Shown here in pieces: positions 16,121 to 25,285 of a stretch of 58,483 nt of DNA. The translations under genes were made by a program, and so were the position numbers. Where the stretch lies: contig JAZOLE010000180.1 of assembly GCA_045652835.1 (NCBI GenBank), positions 1-58,483 on the forward strand, read 5' to 3'. Within the stretch, counting starts at the first letter, position 1. Every line of letters starts with the position of its first letter. The DNA comes from SVQP01 sp045652835 (lineage in GTDB: Bacteria > Bacillota > Clostridia > Oscillospirales > CAG-272). Under the pieces are notes generated by a model. It searched no databases. It saw only the letters and a program-made list of their open reading frames with translations, and was not told the DNA's origin.

Positions 16121-16565
16121 AGCGCAGGTTGGCAAGCGCGGCGAGCAAGTTGCAGCGAAATTCCTGCAACGGCACGGATATGACATACTTGAGCGCAATT
16201 TGCACGTCTCACATCAGGAGATCGATATTATTGCAGTAAACAAGCAATACATTGCTTTTGTTGAAGTAAAAACTCGCTTATGCCGTCCTGAGGATGCGGA
16301 TGCATATTCGGCACCTGCGTCCGCTGTTACCTATCAAAAGCAAACGCATCTGTTACGTGCCGCCAACACGTATCTTGCCAAAAGCAATTGTACTATGCAT
16401 CCGCGTATGGACGTGATTGAGGTTTACCTCGCACCCGACAAAGACTTAAAGCCTGCCGATAAATTGATTGAAAAGATTACCGGTATGTTCGGCACACCGC
16501 ACAGACGGGTTTTGCATATTAACCACATTGAGAATGCCTTTGGCGCCCACGGATATCGTCCATAG
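16113..16565 (+). CDS. yraN: YraN family (UPF0102) nuclease-like protein
   Basis: A 150-residue protein with the Holliday-junction-resolvase-like/restriction-endonuclease fold of UPF0102. Visible family features: GKRGEQVAAKFLQRHGYDILERN, QEIDIIAV and FVEVKTR (the E-D-ExK catalytic-type residues), then KQTHLLRAANTYL. No biochemical function is firmly assigned to the family. The ATG at 16113 gives the typical N-terminus and overlaps rnhB; an upstream in-frame ATG at 16059 lies inside rnhB and is unlikely. The gene order rbgA-rnhB-yraN is conserved in many bacteria. Confidence 0.92.
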   Translation: MNKAQVGKRGEQVAAKFLQRHGYDILERNLHVSHQEIDIIAVNKQYIAFVEVKTRLCRPEDADAYSAPASAVTYQKQTHLLRAANTYLAKSNCTMHPRMDVIEVYLAPDKDLKPADKLIEKITGMFGTPHRRVLHINHIENAFGAHGYRP

Positions 16566-16580
16566 TCGAAAGGAGCATTT

Positions 16581-17531
16581 ATGAACCTATCGTTGTTTGA
16601 TACGCATTGCGATACTGCATTTGAACTGTATCGCAGAAATGAAGGATTGCGGGATAATTCCTGCCACATTTCCCTATCCCACGCAAATCCGTATGACAGA
16701 TACGTGCAATTATTTGCAATTTGGTCAGATCGCAGACGTGATAACCAAACCTGCTGGGAGGACTTTTTAAAGATTGCTGATAACTTTGATCAGCTGATCG
16801 AGCAGGAACAGCAAAGCATTATACGCATCCGCACCAAAACAGAGCTTGAGCAAGCCATTGAAGCCTCGAAAAGAGCTGCTGTGTTGGCAGTTGAGGATGC
16901 TAGATTGCTTGCAGGCGATATTGACCGTCTGCATGTGCTGTACGATAAAGGTGTGCGCTGTATGACGCTTTTATGGGGCGGAGAGACCTGCATTGGCGGA
17001 TCGCACAATACAGACGTTGGCTTAACCGATTTCGGAAAGCAAGTTGTGCGCGGCTGCTTTGAGCTTGGTATCATACCTGATATTTCGCATGCTTCCGAGC
17101 AAAGCGTAGATGACGTCATCGAGATTGCAAACGAATATCAAAAGCCCTTTATCGCAACACATTCCAATTCCTACTCGGCTTACGCACATTCAAGAAATCT
17201 GCGCGACAGACACCTTACCGAATTGATGCGTCTTGGCGGCGTTGTGGGAGTCAGCATGTGTCCCTCACATTTGCGCGATTGCTCTGTCCAAAACGCTTCT
17301 GTCCAAGACGTTGTCCGCCATATTGAGCGCTATCTGGAGCTTGGTGCCCAAGATCACCTTTGCTTTGGCTGTGATTTCGACGGAACCGATTTACCGGACG
17401 GTATTGAACACGTAGACCATCTTTATAAGGTTGCAGATATGCTTTCCAAGCACGGCTGCAGTGCGCAACTCATTGAAAACATATTCTGGAAGAATGCATT
17501 TGCGTTTTTTCAAAATCAATTTACTTCATAA
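16581..17531 (+). CDS. membrane dipeptidase-type peptidase (M19)
   Basis: A 316-residue TIM-barrel metallopeptidase of the renal dipeptidase family, cleaving dipeptides and possibly D-residue substrates. Zinc ligands are in place: FDTHCDT (HxD, residues about 7-12), AVEDAR (bridging Glu), PDISHAS (His), ATHSNS (His) and GCDFDG (Asp). There is no signal peptide, so it is cytosolic. A GAAAGGAG site precedes the ATG and only 15 bp separates it from yraN and from thrC. A role in peptide or peptidoglycan turnover is likely; the substrate is unknown. Confidence 0.92.
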   Translation: MNLSLFDTHCDTAFELYRRNEGLRDNSCHISLSHANPYDRYVQLFAIWSDRRRDNQTCWEDFLKIADNFDQLIEQEQQSIIRIRTKTELEQAIEASKRAAVLAVEDARLLAGDIDRLHVLYDKGVRCMTLLWGGETCIGGSHNTDVGLTDFGKQVVRGCFELGIIPDISHASEQSVDDVIEIANEYQKPFIATHSNSYSAYAHSRNLRDRHLTELMRLGGVVGVSMCPSHLRDCSVQNASVQDVVRHIERYLELGAQDHLCFGCDFDGTDLPDGIEHVDHLYKVADMLSKHGCSAQLIENIFWKNAFAFFQNQFTS

Positions 17532-17546
17532 ACCGGAGACCACATT

Positions 17547-19034
17547 ATGAAATTCCAAAGCACAAGAGATTCAAATCAAGTAAAATACACTTCTGCACAG
17601 GTTATCAGAAAAGGACTTGCCGATGATGGCGGTCTGTTCGTTCCGGAGTCCATTCCTACGCTGAGTACTGACGAGATCACTTCGCTCTGCGCCATGGATT
17701 ATGCGCATCGCGCGGCTTATATTCTGGGCAAGTATCTGACAGATTACACACAGGAGGAACTGCTTGCAGACTGCCAATTGGCTTATCGCGAGGACTCGTT
17801 CGTAGGCGGTGCCGCTCCCTTGCATCACGTTTGCGACAACGTATATACGCAAGAGCTGTGGCACGGACCCACGGCAGCATTCAAAGATATGGCACTGCAG
17901 ATCATGCCTCGTTTGCTTTCCCGTGCACTCAAAAAGACGGGCGAACAGCGCAAGGCTCTCATTTTGGTTGCAACCTCGGGCGATACCGGCAAGGCTGCGC
18001 TTGAAGGCTACCGCGATGTAGATCAGGTATGTATTTCCGTATTCTATCCCGTCAACGGCGTCAGCAAGATCCAAAAGATGCAAATGGTCACACAGCAGGG
18101 TGAAAACGTTAACGTATGTGCTATTCACGGCAATTTTGACGATGCACAAACCGGTGTCAAGCGTATTTTTGCTGATGCCGAGGCAGCAAGCACCTTGAAT
18201 GAAAAAGGCTTTTTCCTGTCCAGCGCAAACTCGATCAACTGGGGCAGACTTGCTCCGCAGATCGTTTATTACGTATCCGCTTACTGCGATCTGCTGAGCC
18301 AAGGACGTATTCAGATGGGTGAACTCATCAACGTCTGTGTTCCTACCGGTAACTTTGGCAATATTTTTGCCGCTTATCTTGCAAAGCAAATGGGATTGCC
18401 CATCGGCAAACTGATTTGCGCTTCCAACAAAAACAATATTCTCACCGATTTCTTGCAAACCGGCACTTACGACCGCAACCGTCAGTTCCATCTGACCATG
18501 TCGCCTTCCATGGACATTCTGATTTCCAGCAACCTGGAGCGTTTGCTCTATCTGGTTGCAGGCGCTGAACAGACCAAAGCTTATATGGAATCACTTGCTG
18601 CAAACGGTGCATATACTGTCAGCAATGCAGTCAAGGCACGTATTGATGCGGATTTCTGCGGCTATTTTGCCGATGAAGCGCAAACTGCGCAAACGATTAG
18701 TAAGTATGCACAGGGTGGTTATCTGATGGATACACACACCGCAGTCGGTGTTTGCTGCGCAGAACAGTATCTGCAACAATCGCAAGACACGGCAACGCCC
18801 ATGGTAGTTGCATCCACTGCAAGTCCCTATAAGTTTGCTGCAGACGTATATACCTCTCTTGGCAAAGCCGCTCCCTCGGACCCTCTGCAGTCGCAGGCGC
18901 TGCTTTCCGAGCACACGGGCACACAGATTCCCTATCCGCTGGTCGGTCTTGGCGAGCGCACGGTAAGATTTGATATGACCGTTGATGACAAGGATATTTT
19001 GCAGGAAGTACTGCGATTTGCCGATACCCAGTAA
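17547..19034 (+). CDS. thrC: threonine synthase
   Basis: A 495-residue PLP enzyme converting O-phosphohomoserine to threonine. The N-terminal domain (YTSAQVIRKGLADDGGLFVP) is that of the long thrC class. HGPTAAFKDMALQ carries the PLP Lys near residue 113, ATSGDTGKAALEG forms the phosphate-binding region, and NSINWGRLAPQIVYY with PTGNFGN follow. It is the last gene of the operon begun by the PGM/signal-peptidase fusion. No thrB of the GHMP type is in the window, which makes the fused aPGM-like domain a candidate source of phosphohomoserine. Confidence 0.96.
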   Translation: MKFQSTRDSNQVKYTSAQVIRKGLADDGGLFVPESIPTLSTDEITSLCAMDYAHRAAYILGKYLTDYTQEELLADCQLAYREDSFVGGAAPLHHVCDNVYTQELWHGPTAAFKDMALQIMPRLLSRALKKTGEQRKALILVATSGDTGKAALEGYRDVDQVCISVFYPVNGVSKIQKMQMVTQQGENVNVCAIHGNFDDAQTGVKRIFADAEAASTLNEKGFFLSSANSINWGRLAPQIVYYVSAYCDLLSQGRIQMGELINVCVPTGNFGNIFAAYLAKQMGLPIGKLICASNKNNILTDFLQTGTYDRNRQFHLTMSPSMDILISSNLERLLYLVAGAEQTKAYMESLAANGAYTVSNAVKARIDADFCGYFADEAQTAQTISKYAQGGYLMDTHTAVGVCCAEQYLQQSQDTATPMVVASTASPYKFAADVYTSLGKAAPSDPLQSQALLSEHTGTQIPYPLVGLGERTVRFDMTVDDKDILQEVLRFADTQ

Positions 19035-19044
19035 TAACTAAAAA

Positions 19045-19071
19045 GCGGACATCGGGTAACCCGATGTCCGC
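19045..19071. terminator. terminator, best on the minus strand
   Basis: A 12-bp perfect stem (GCGGACATCGGG and its complement) with a 3-nt loop. TTTTTAG follows on the minus strand, so it ends the DUF1540 gene. For thrC on the plus strand there is no T run. Confidence 0.8.
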
Positions 19072-19078
19072 GCAGGAA

Positions 19079-19267
19079 TTACAGCTTTTCCTGATCCTGC
19101 TTGAAGGTAGAACAGATCGTATCGGTAGAAGAGGTGGCGAAGGAAGGTCCAATTGCAATCTCACCGGCAGTACAATAGCACTCACCGTCGTGATATGCGC
19201 AGTTCTTTACATCGCACTTTACGTCTTTGATGTGCTTTTCGCATCCGCATCCGCGCTTATTATCCAT
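19079..19267 (-). CDS. DUF1540 cysteine-rich small protein
   Basis: A 62-residue protein with seven cysteines. The pattern CGC, KCDVKNCAYHDGECYCTAGEI and a late TICSTF matches DUF1540, a small clostridial domain thought to bind metal through its Cys residues. The ATG at 19267 has AAAGGAG 8 nt upstream; longer in-frame starts overlap the divergent phosphoesterase gene and lack a site. The function is not established; several DUF1540 proteins come from spore formers. Confidence 0.85.
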   Translation of the reverse strand: MDNKRGCGCEKHIKDVKCDVKNCAYHDGECYCTAGEIAIGPSFATSSTDTICSTFKQDQEKL

Positions 19268-19347
19268 TTTCATTTCTCCTTTTGTCAATCTGACAATAGT
19301 AGTATGCTCGAGTTTATCATATTTATTCTTACAGAAAGGAGCTCTCC

Positions 19348-20073
19348 ATGGCAATTTATACCATAGCAGATTTACATTTGTCCACCAACGATCAAACCAA
19401 TAAATCCATGGAAGTGTTTGGTGCTCGCTGGAATGGATACGTTGAAAAATTGGAGCAACATTGGCGTAACACTGTCAAGGATGGTGATACCGTGGTAATT
19501 CCCGGCGATATTTCCTGGGCTTTGACACTGGAAGAAGCCGCACAAGACCTTTGCTTTTTGAATACGCTTCCCGGAAATAAAATCATTGGTAAAGGAAATC
19601 ATGATTTTTGGTGGTCAACAGCATCCAAGCTGAATGCTTTTTTTACGCAACATAAAATTGATACCATATCACTTTTACATAACAATGCATACAAGGTTGA
19701 TAACAAAATCATCTGCGGAACGCGCGGTTGGTTTACCGATGACAGCCAGCAGTTAACCGTATCTCAAACCGATTATGCCAAGATCGTCAATCGAGAAGTC
19801 ATCAGACTTGAGCTCAGCCTGAAGCAGGGGTTGTCCATGCAAAATGCGGATGATCCTGAGGAAATTCTCGTATTCTTGCATTTTCCACCCGTTTGGGGCA
19901 ATTTTATCTGTCCTGAAATTCTTGACACATTGTCTAAATACGGTATCAAGAATTGTTACTTTGGACATATTCATGGCGGTTACAATCTGCCAAGCGTACT
20001 CTATTATAACGATATGCGCTTTGTCAGAATATCCGCAGATCATCTTTCCTTCCTTCCCTACCCGATAAAATAA
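19348..20073 (+). CDS. calcineurin-like metallophosphoesterase
   Basis: A 241-residue cytosolic hydrolase. The five metal-binding blocks are intact: ADLHLS (residues 7-12), PGDISW (about 52), GKGNHDFWW (about 78), VFLHFPP (about 175) and YFGHIHG (about 209). This subgroup is short and lacks extra domains; substrates are unknown and could be cyclic nucleotides, phosphoproteins or nucleic acids. AAAGGAG lies before the ATG. It is divergent from DUF1540 and precedes the tig promoter, which starts a new unit. Confidence 0.88.
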   Translation: MAIYTIADLHLSTNDQTNKSMEVFGARWNGYVEKLEQHWRNTVKDGDTVVIPGDISWALTLEEAAQDLCFLNTLPGNKIIGKGNHDFWWSTASKLNAFFTQHKIDTISLLHNNAYKVDNKIICGTRGWFTDDSQQLTVSQTDYAKIVNREVIRLELSLKQGLSMQNADDPEEILVFLHFPPVWGNFICPEILDTLSKYGIKNCYFGHIHGGYNLPSVLYYNDMRFVRISADHLSFLPYPIK

Positions 20074-20104
20074 GATATTTTACAAGGGAAAATCGGGATT
20101 TCTA

Positions 20105-20133
20105 TTGACAAAAACCGTTTAATTGTGTACAAT
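20105..20133 (+). promoter_or_regulatory. strong promoter of tig-clpP-clpX
   Basis: A perfect TTGACA (20105-20110), 17-bp spacer, TGTG, and TACAAT (20128-20133). No CtsR-type heptad repeat or CIRCE palindrome is seen around it, so expression looks housekeeping. Confidence 0.8.
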
Positions 20134-20186
20134 ATATAGGTTGTGAAAAATAAAAAATAAATAAATCAAAATTTTGGAGGATCAAA

Positions 20187-21470
20187 ATGAATCTTGTAAA
20201 ATCCGAAAAGAATGAACACAGCATGCACTACCTTGAGTTTGCCGTAGATAAGGCAACCTTTGATGCAGCTGTAGAAAAGGTTTACCGCAAGCAGGTAAAG
20301 AACATCAACGTTCCCGGTTTCCGTAAGGGTAAGGCTCCCAAGTCCGTTATCGAAAAGATGTATGGTCAGGGCGTCTTCTTTGAGGATGCGATCAACGATC
20401 TTATTCCCGAGAACTACGAGGCAGCAGTTAAGGAAGCTGCTATCATTCCCGTTGGCCAGCCCGAGATCGATATCGTTTCTATTGACGAGAACGGTCTGGT
20501 TCTGTCCGCTAAGGTTCCCGTAAAGCCCGAGATGCAGATCAAGGACTATAAGGGCATTGAGGCTGTTAAGAACGTAGCAGAGGCTACCGAAGAGCAGGTT
20601 AACCGTGAGCTTGAAATGATCCGCGAGAGAAACTCCCGTGAGATTGAGATCACCGATGAGGCTGCAGCAATGGGCGACATCGTAAAGATCGACTTCGACG
20701 GTTCTGTTGACGGCGTTGCATTTGACGGCGGCAAGGGCACCGACTACTCTCTCAAGCTCGGCTCCGGTTCCTTTATTCCCGGTTTTGAGGAGCAGATCGC
20801 AGGTCACACCATCGGCGAAGAGTTTGACGTAAACGTTACTTTCCCCGAGGATTACCACGCAGCAGAGCTTGCAGGTAAGGCTTCCGTATTCAAGACCAAG
20901 GTAAACGCTATTACCCGTATCGAGCTTCCCGAGCTGGATGACGAATTTGCTAAGGATGCTTCCGAATTTGACACTCTTGATGAATTAAAGGCTGATATGA
21001 AGGCTAAAATCCAAGAGAGAAACGACAAGCAGGCTGAAAACGAGTATGAGGAGAAGCTGATTGAGGCTCTGATCGAAAAGCTGGAGGGCGAGATTCCCGA
21101 GGCTATGTTCGTAAACGAGACCGAGAACTTCGTTCGTGACTTTGACAACAGACTGCGCAGCCAGGGCATGGACATGAACCTGTACTTCAAGTACACCGGT
21201 ATGACCATCGAGGTTCTGCGTGAGCAGATGAGACCTCAGGCTGAGCGCCAGGTTAAGGCAAGACTTGCTCTTGAGACCATTGCTGCACTTGAGGGTGTTG
21301 TTGCTTCCGAGGACGAGATCAACGAGGAGTACCAGAGAATTGCTGATGCTTACCACCTCGAGGTTGAGCAGGTTAAGGGCATGCTGGATGACGCTTCCAT
21401 CATTGCTGATCTGCAGGTCAAGAAGGCTATGGACATCGTTAAGGAGTCCGCAGTAGCAAAGGCTGAGTAA
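20187..21470 (+). CDS. tig: trigger factor
   Basis: A 427-residue ribosome-associated chaperone and prolyl isomerase. The ribosome-binding loop signature PGFRKGKAP is at residues about 43-51. The FKBP domain (about 155-245) starts at MGDIVKIDFDG and contains GSFIPGFEEQIAGHTIGEE. The helical SurA-like C-terminal arms follow. It is preceded by TTTGGAGG and a consensus promoter. Codon use is strongly biased toward frequent codons, consistent with high expression. It heads the canonical tig-clpP-clpX order. Confidence 0.97.
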   Translation: MNLVKSEKNEHSMHYLEFAVDKATFDAAVEKVYRKQVKNINVPGFRKGKAPKSVIEKMYGQGVFFEDAINDLIPENYEAAVKEAAIIPVGQPEIDIVSIDENGLVLSAKVPVKPEMQIKDYKGIEAVKNVAEATEEQVNRELEMIRERNSREIEITDEAAAMGDIVKIDFDGSVDGVAFDGGKGTDYSLKLGSGSFIPGFEEQIAGHTIGEEFDVNVTFPEDYHAAELAGKASVFKTKVNAITRIELPELDDEFAKDASEFDTLDELKADMKAKIQERNDKQAENEYEEKLIEALIEKLEGEIPEAMFVNETENFVRDFDNRLRSQGMDMNLYFKYTGMTIEVLREQMRPQAERQVKARLALETIAALEGVVASEDEINEEYQRIADAYHLEVEQVKGMLDDASIIADLQVKKAMDIVKESAVAKAE

Positions 21471-21513
21471 TTTAAGCCACTATTCCCTATTATTTTGAAA
21501 CGAGGTAAACGAG

Positions 21514-22131
21514 ATGTATTATCCGCAATATCCGAGAGACGCACTTGTTCCCACAGTCATTGAACAAACAGGCAGAGGCGAGCGTGCATACGATATTTTC
21601 TCCCGCCTGCTTAATGACCGTATCATTTTCCTGTCTGACGAGGTCAATGATGCAACCGCTTCTCTTGTCGTTGCTCAGATGCTCTTCCTCGAATCGCTGG
21701 ACCCCGATAAGGATATTTATTTCTACATCAACAGCCCCGGTGGTTCTGTGACTGCGGGCATGGCGATCTACGACACCATGAAGTTTATTCGTTGTGACGT
21801 TTCCACCATTTGCATTGGCCTTGCTGCAAGCATGGGCGCTTTTCTGCTTTCCGCCGGCACTAAGGGTAAGAGAATTGCCCTGCCCCACAGTGAAATCATG
21901 ATCCACCAGCCCAGCGGCGGCGCAAGAGGTCAGGCAAGTGACATCAAGATCCAGGCTGATTTGATCCTGCGCACACGCAAGACGCTTAATGAGCTGCTTG
22001 CCGAGCACACCGGTCAGACAGTTAAGCAGATTGAAAAGGACACCGAAAGAGACCATTTCATGACCGCACAAGAGGCACTTGCTTACGGTATTGTAGACCA
22101 GGTTAAGTCGCATCGCGGCGAAATCAAGTGA
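21514..22131 (+). CDS. clpP: ATP-dependent Clp protease proteolytic subunit
   Basis: A 205-residue serine protease forming the tetradecameric chamber. The catalytic triad is Ser106 (LAASMGAF), His131 (IHQPSGG) and Asp180 (RDHFM). The Ser-His and His-Asp spacings of 25 and 49 equal those of E. coli ClpP. The N-terminal PTVIEQTGRGERAYDIFSRLL is typical. It lies 43 bp after tig and 10 bp before clpX, with which it forms the ClpXP protease. Confidence 0.98.
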   Translation: MYYPQYPRDALVPTVIEQTGRGERAYDIFSRLLNDRIIFLSDEVNDATASLVVAQMLFLESLDPDKDIYFYINSPGGSVTAGMAIYDTMKFIRCDVSTICIGLAASMGAFLLSAGTKGKRIALPHSEIMIHQPSGGARGQASDIKIQADLILRTRKTLNELLAEHTGQTVKQIEKDTERDHFMTAQEALAYGIVDQVKSHRGEIK

Positions 22132-22141
22132 GGTAGCTTGC

Positions 22142-23491
22142 ATGGCGAATACCAATACCAATAACGGTTCCCGCAGAGGGGGCAACGGGGATTCTCCCTT
22201 TTGCTCCTTTTGCGGCAGACATGAAAGCCAGGTCAATTTCCTGATCTCCGCACCCACGGGCGCATATATCTGTGACTTTTGCGCAGAGGCATGCAGCGAA
22301 TACGTTGAATCGGCAACCAAGCCTTCGATCGACCTTGGAAAGCTTTCTATGGCAACGCTTCCCAAGCCCATGGACATCAAGCGAGCACTTGATGAATATG
22401 TCATCGGTCAGGATGACGCAAAGATTGCCTTGTCCGTGTCGGTTTACAATCATTACAAGCGTGTGCTTTCCAAAAATGCAAAGCCCAAGGGTCGAAAAAA
22501 GAAAGGACAGCAATCCGAACAGGATGCAGTTGAACTGCAAAAAAGCAATGTGCTCCTGATCGGTCCTACGGGTGTCGGTAAGACTTATCTTGCTCAGACA
22601 CTTGCTAAAACCTTGCAGGTTCCCTTTGCGATTGCTGATGCAACCACTTTGACCGAGGCAGGTTACGTTGGCGAGGACGTAGAAAATATCCTTCTGCGAC
22701 TGATCCAAGCTGCCGACTATGACGTAGATCTTGCCGAGCACGGTATTATCTATATCGATGAGATCGACAAAATCTCCCGTAAAAGCGAAAACAGATCCAT
22801 TACGCGCGACGTATCCGGTGAGGGTGTACAGCAGGCATTGCTGAAGATTCTTGAAGGAACGGTTGCAAACGTGCCTCCCCAGGGTGGTCGTAAGCATCCC
22901 AATCAAGAGTTTATCAAGATCAATACCGAAAACATTCTGTTTATTTGCGGCGGAGCGTTCGACGGACTTGAAAGCATTATTGAAAAGAGACGCGGAAATC
23001 AAGCAATTGGCTTCTGCGCTGATATTCAAAAGAAATCCGAAAGACGCGATAGTGGTATTTACCGTGACGTTACTCCGCACGATATCGTTAAGTATGGCTT
23101 GATTCCCGAATTGATCGGCAGATTGCCTGTCATGGTTTCATTAAGTGATCTTGATAAGGATGCGCTTTTGCGCATTATCAGAGAGCCCAAATCCGCACTG
23201 CTCAAGCAATACGTCAAGCTCTTTGATATGGATAACGTTAAGCTGACTTTGACAGATGATGCTCTTGAAGCCATTGCTGAGCTTGCAATCAAGCGTAATA
23301 CCGGTGCACGCGGTCTGCGTTCCATCATGGAAAATATCATGATGCAGAGCATGTTTGAAATCCCCTCTCGCGGCGACGTTGCTGAGGTGATTATCCATCG
23401 CAACTGTGTTGAATCCGGTGCGCTTCCCGAGCTTGTGATTCGTCAAGAAGAGCTGCAAGCACCCACCGAACTTTTGACAGACGGTCAATAA
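22142..23491 (+). CDS. clpX: ClpX unfoldase subunit
   Basis: A 449-residue AAA+ ATPase that unfolds substrates into ClpP. An N-terminal Cys4 zinc-binding domain (CSFCGRH and CDFCAEAC) comes first. Walker A GPTGVGKTYLAQ is near residue 140, Walker B IIYIDEIDKI near 205, the sensor region follows, and the IGF-type ClpP docking loop appears as AIGFCAD near 288. The N-terminus carries an extra basic Gly/Asn-rich leader before the zinc domain. It ends the tig-clpP-clpX unit at a strong terminator. Confidence 0.98.
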   Translation: MANTNTNNGSRRGGNGDSPFCSFCGRHESQVNFLISAPTGAYICDFCAEACSEYVESATKPSIDLGKLSMATLPKPMDIKRALDEYVIGQDDAKIALSVSVYNHYKRVLSKNAKPKGRKKKGQQSEQDAVELQKSNVLLIGPTGVGKTYLAQTLAKTLQVPFAIADATTLTEAGYVGEDVENILLRLIQAADYDVDLAEHGIIYIDEIDKISRKSENRSITRDVSGEGVQQALLKILEGTVANVPPQGGRKHPNQEFIKINTENILFICGGAFDGLESIIEKRRGNQAIGFCADIQKKSERRDSGIYRDVTPHDIVKYGLIPELIGRLPVMVSLSDLDKDALLRIIREPKSALLKQYVKLFDMDNVKLTLTDDALEAIAELAIKRNTGARGLRSIMENIMMQSMFEIPSRGDVAEVIIHRNCVESGALPELVIRQEELQAPTELLTDGQ

Positions 23492-23497
23492 TACGAG

Positions 23498-23532
23498 AGA
23501 AGATCCGCACCGAAAATCGGTGCGGATCTTCT
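23498..23532. terminator. terminator after clpX
   Basis: A 16-bp perfect stem (AGAAGATCCGCACCGA and its complement) with an AAA loop, shared with the convergent Cys-rich gene. The T tract is short on the plus strand. Confidence 0.8.
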
Positions 23533-23536
23533 TTCG

Positions 23537-24364
23537 TTATGAGCAACCGCAATTCCCTGCACGGTCGCCTTTGTTTTCTCCACTGTATCCGGACGGACAA
23601 AACTCGGACGTCGGGAACGGCATTTGGCGGAAGACGCTGCAAGGATCGCCCGAATCGTTGCTGATACACATCTTATCAGGCACACAGTATTCGGTTGCTT
23701 GGATCTGATACTGCGCAGGTCTGACCAATCGAACCACCGAGAAAAGACCAAAGGACACGGCAAGATATCTGCGATAATCGTCCTCTCTGCCAAGCATCTG
23801 TCCAAAATCAGAGCAAATACCCTCGGGAATATCGCAAGCGCAGCAGCAACAAGAACAGCACTCATGCACATGCTCCACAACCTTAGCGCCAAGCACGATA
23901 GGATCTACAACCTCGATCACAGCCTCGGGAACATTTCTCTCGCCGCAGACAGGAACAGGACGGCTACAGAAGTCGCTCACGCACTTGCCGGACTTAAAAA
24001 TGCTGACGTTGCTCTCTCCGCCATAAAGCACCACGCTCTTTTCAAGGACTGCAATGCCTTGAAAATCTTGCGATCTGCCACTAATGCACGCCTCAAGCAA
24101 AAGCTTGATATAAAAGCGCACAGTGATCGTGTAGAAACCGCGATTGAACTGTACCGGCTCAAGGTTGATGTTGGTCCATCCGATCTCAGCGCACTTAACG
24201 CGTACAGCATTGGTATGCTCAATGATCTCCTGACCATAATCGGTCAGATATACGCGAACGTTCTCAAAGCAATCCCGGTCTCTACAGGAATCAAGGATTC
24301 TGTTGGTCTCAATGCATACAGTTTCCTTGGTATGGCAGGAACTGTTTGCAAATCTGTTATCCAT
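23537..24364 (-). CDS. conserved cysteine-rich protein, possible spore structural protein
   Basis: A 275-residue protein with more than twenty cysteines. They include a remarkable cluster (HECCSCCCCACDIPEGIC, about residues 172-189), an N-terminal KETVCIETNRILDSCRDRDCFENVRVYL, and a C-terminal CGCS. No signal peptide or transmembrane helix is seen. Beta-rich segments (INLEPVQFNRGFYTITVRFYIKL) suggest a structural protein. I recall similar Cys-rich hypotheticals in spore-forming clostridia, so a coat or disulfide/metal-crosslinked role is an inference. The ATG at 24364 has GGAGG 8 nt upstream; longer in-frame starts lack one. Confidence 0.72.
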   Translation of the reverse strand: MDNRFANSSCHTKETVCIETNRILDSCRDRDCFENVRVYLTDYGQEIIEHTNAVRVKCAEIGWTNINLEPVQFNRGFYTITVRFYIKLLLEACISGRSQDFQGIAVLEKSVVLYGGESNVSIFKSGKCVSDFCSRPVPVCGERNVPEAVIEVVDPIVLGAKVVEHVHECCSCCCCACDIPEGICSDFGQMLGREDDYRRYLAVSFGLFSVVRLVRPAQYQIQATEYCVPDKMCISNDSGDPCSVFRQMPFPTSEFCPSGYSGENKGDRAGNCGCS

Positions 24365-24470
24365 AGTAAACACCTCCAAAGGTTTAGAAGCAAAAGGCTT
24401 CTTCCTTAACATGGTATGCCCGGCAGACTGAATTTGACAATACGGTACAAAATAAAAAGTGATACGACAA

Positions 24471-24499
24471 AAAAGCAACCGCTCTTCGCGGTTGCTTTT
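24471..24499. terminator. terminator of the 24503 gene
   Basis: A 12-bp perfect stem (AAAAGCAACCGC and its complement), with a long A run on the left that reads as T on the minus strand. Confidence 0.88.
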
Positions 24500-24502
24500 G
24501 CA

Positions 24503-25285
24503 TTATTCACCTGTTTTAGGCATTTTTTCATCAAGCTTGATCAAAATAAAGATAATCACCGTATAACCGATGCATGCTAAAACGGCATTGGCAAGCAATT
24601 CAAAGATCTGCAAGCTCTGTCCATAGAATACATCAAGTTTGATCAGCGTCATGATATCGTAATACACATACTGAATGTAAAAAGTCAGCCAATATACGGC
24701 AGCCATCACTGCAGCACCTGCAAGCAAGGGGTTTTTGAGTTTAAGAAATCCTGCAATTGGAAAAGCAACTTCTCTTGCTTCAATCGGTTCTTTTCCTAAA
24801 ATATGTGCCTTTCGGTTATAGTCCTTGCGGAAGGTCTCTCGCTTGGCAAACAATTTAGCGGTTACCAAGCCAACGATAAACAGGCGCAGACAGTCAAGTA
24901 ACGTAAATACGGCAACATCTTCGAGCATGAATATTGCGAGATCTGCCACAGACTCCGGTAAGGTTCCCGGGAAAACCAGCCAACCGATACACAGGATGGC
25001 AACGTAATGGAAGATCGTCATGCAGAAAAATGCGGCGTATACAGTTGTAAGCGCGCGAGCACCCACCAAATAGATACCGTAGATCAAAACGGCTGATGAG
25101 ATTGCAAATGCAAAAACGTCCACAACAGAAATCACGATTGTGATTGCATTTGTCAAAAAGCTGTTTTGATAGAGCACGTTGCTTTCCAACAGCATAGACC
25201 CTGTCAGCAGTGCGACAAGCAGCACCATAAGTCCGCCATAGCCGAACAACATTAAGTTAAGTAGTATTTTTCTATATTGAGTCAT
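24503..25285 (-). CDS. multi-pass membrane protein, unknown
   Basis: A 260-residue protein with about seven hydrophobic helices. The first is after MTQYRKILLNLMLF, a long paired stretch covers about residues 45-110, and further helices lie near 130-150, 190-215 and 230-252. A basic cytoplasmic loop (KLFAKRETFRKDYNRKAHILGKEPIE) sits between helices. There are no conserved catalytic or transporter motifs that I recognise. It is monocistronic with its own terminator. It could be a small transporter, a stress membrane protein or a sensor; none can be preferred. Confidence 0.7.
   Translation of the reverse strand: MTQYRKILLNLMLFGYGGLMVLLVALLTGSMLLESNVLYQNSFLTNAITIVISVVDVFAFAISSAVLIYGIYLVGARALTTVYAAFFCMTIFHYVAILCIGWLVFPGTLPESVADLAIFMLEDVAVFTLLDCLRLFIVGLVTAKLFAKRETFRKDYNRKAHILGKEPIEAREVAFPIAGFLKLKNPLLAGAAVMAAVYWLTFYIQYVYYDIMTLIKLDVFYGQSLQIFELLANAVLACIGYTVIIFILIKLDEKMPKTGE

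Noticed and set aside
22124..23080. A 318-codon frame opposite clpX
   Set aside because: Antisense shadow; clpX is complete with zinc finger and Walker motifs.
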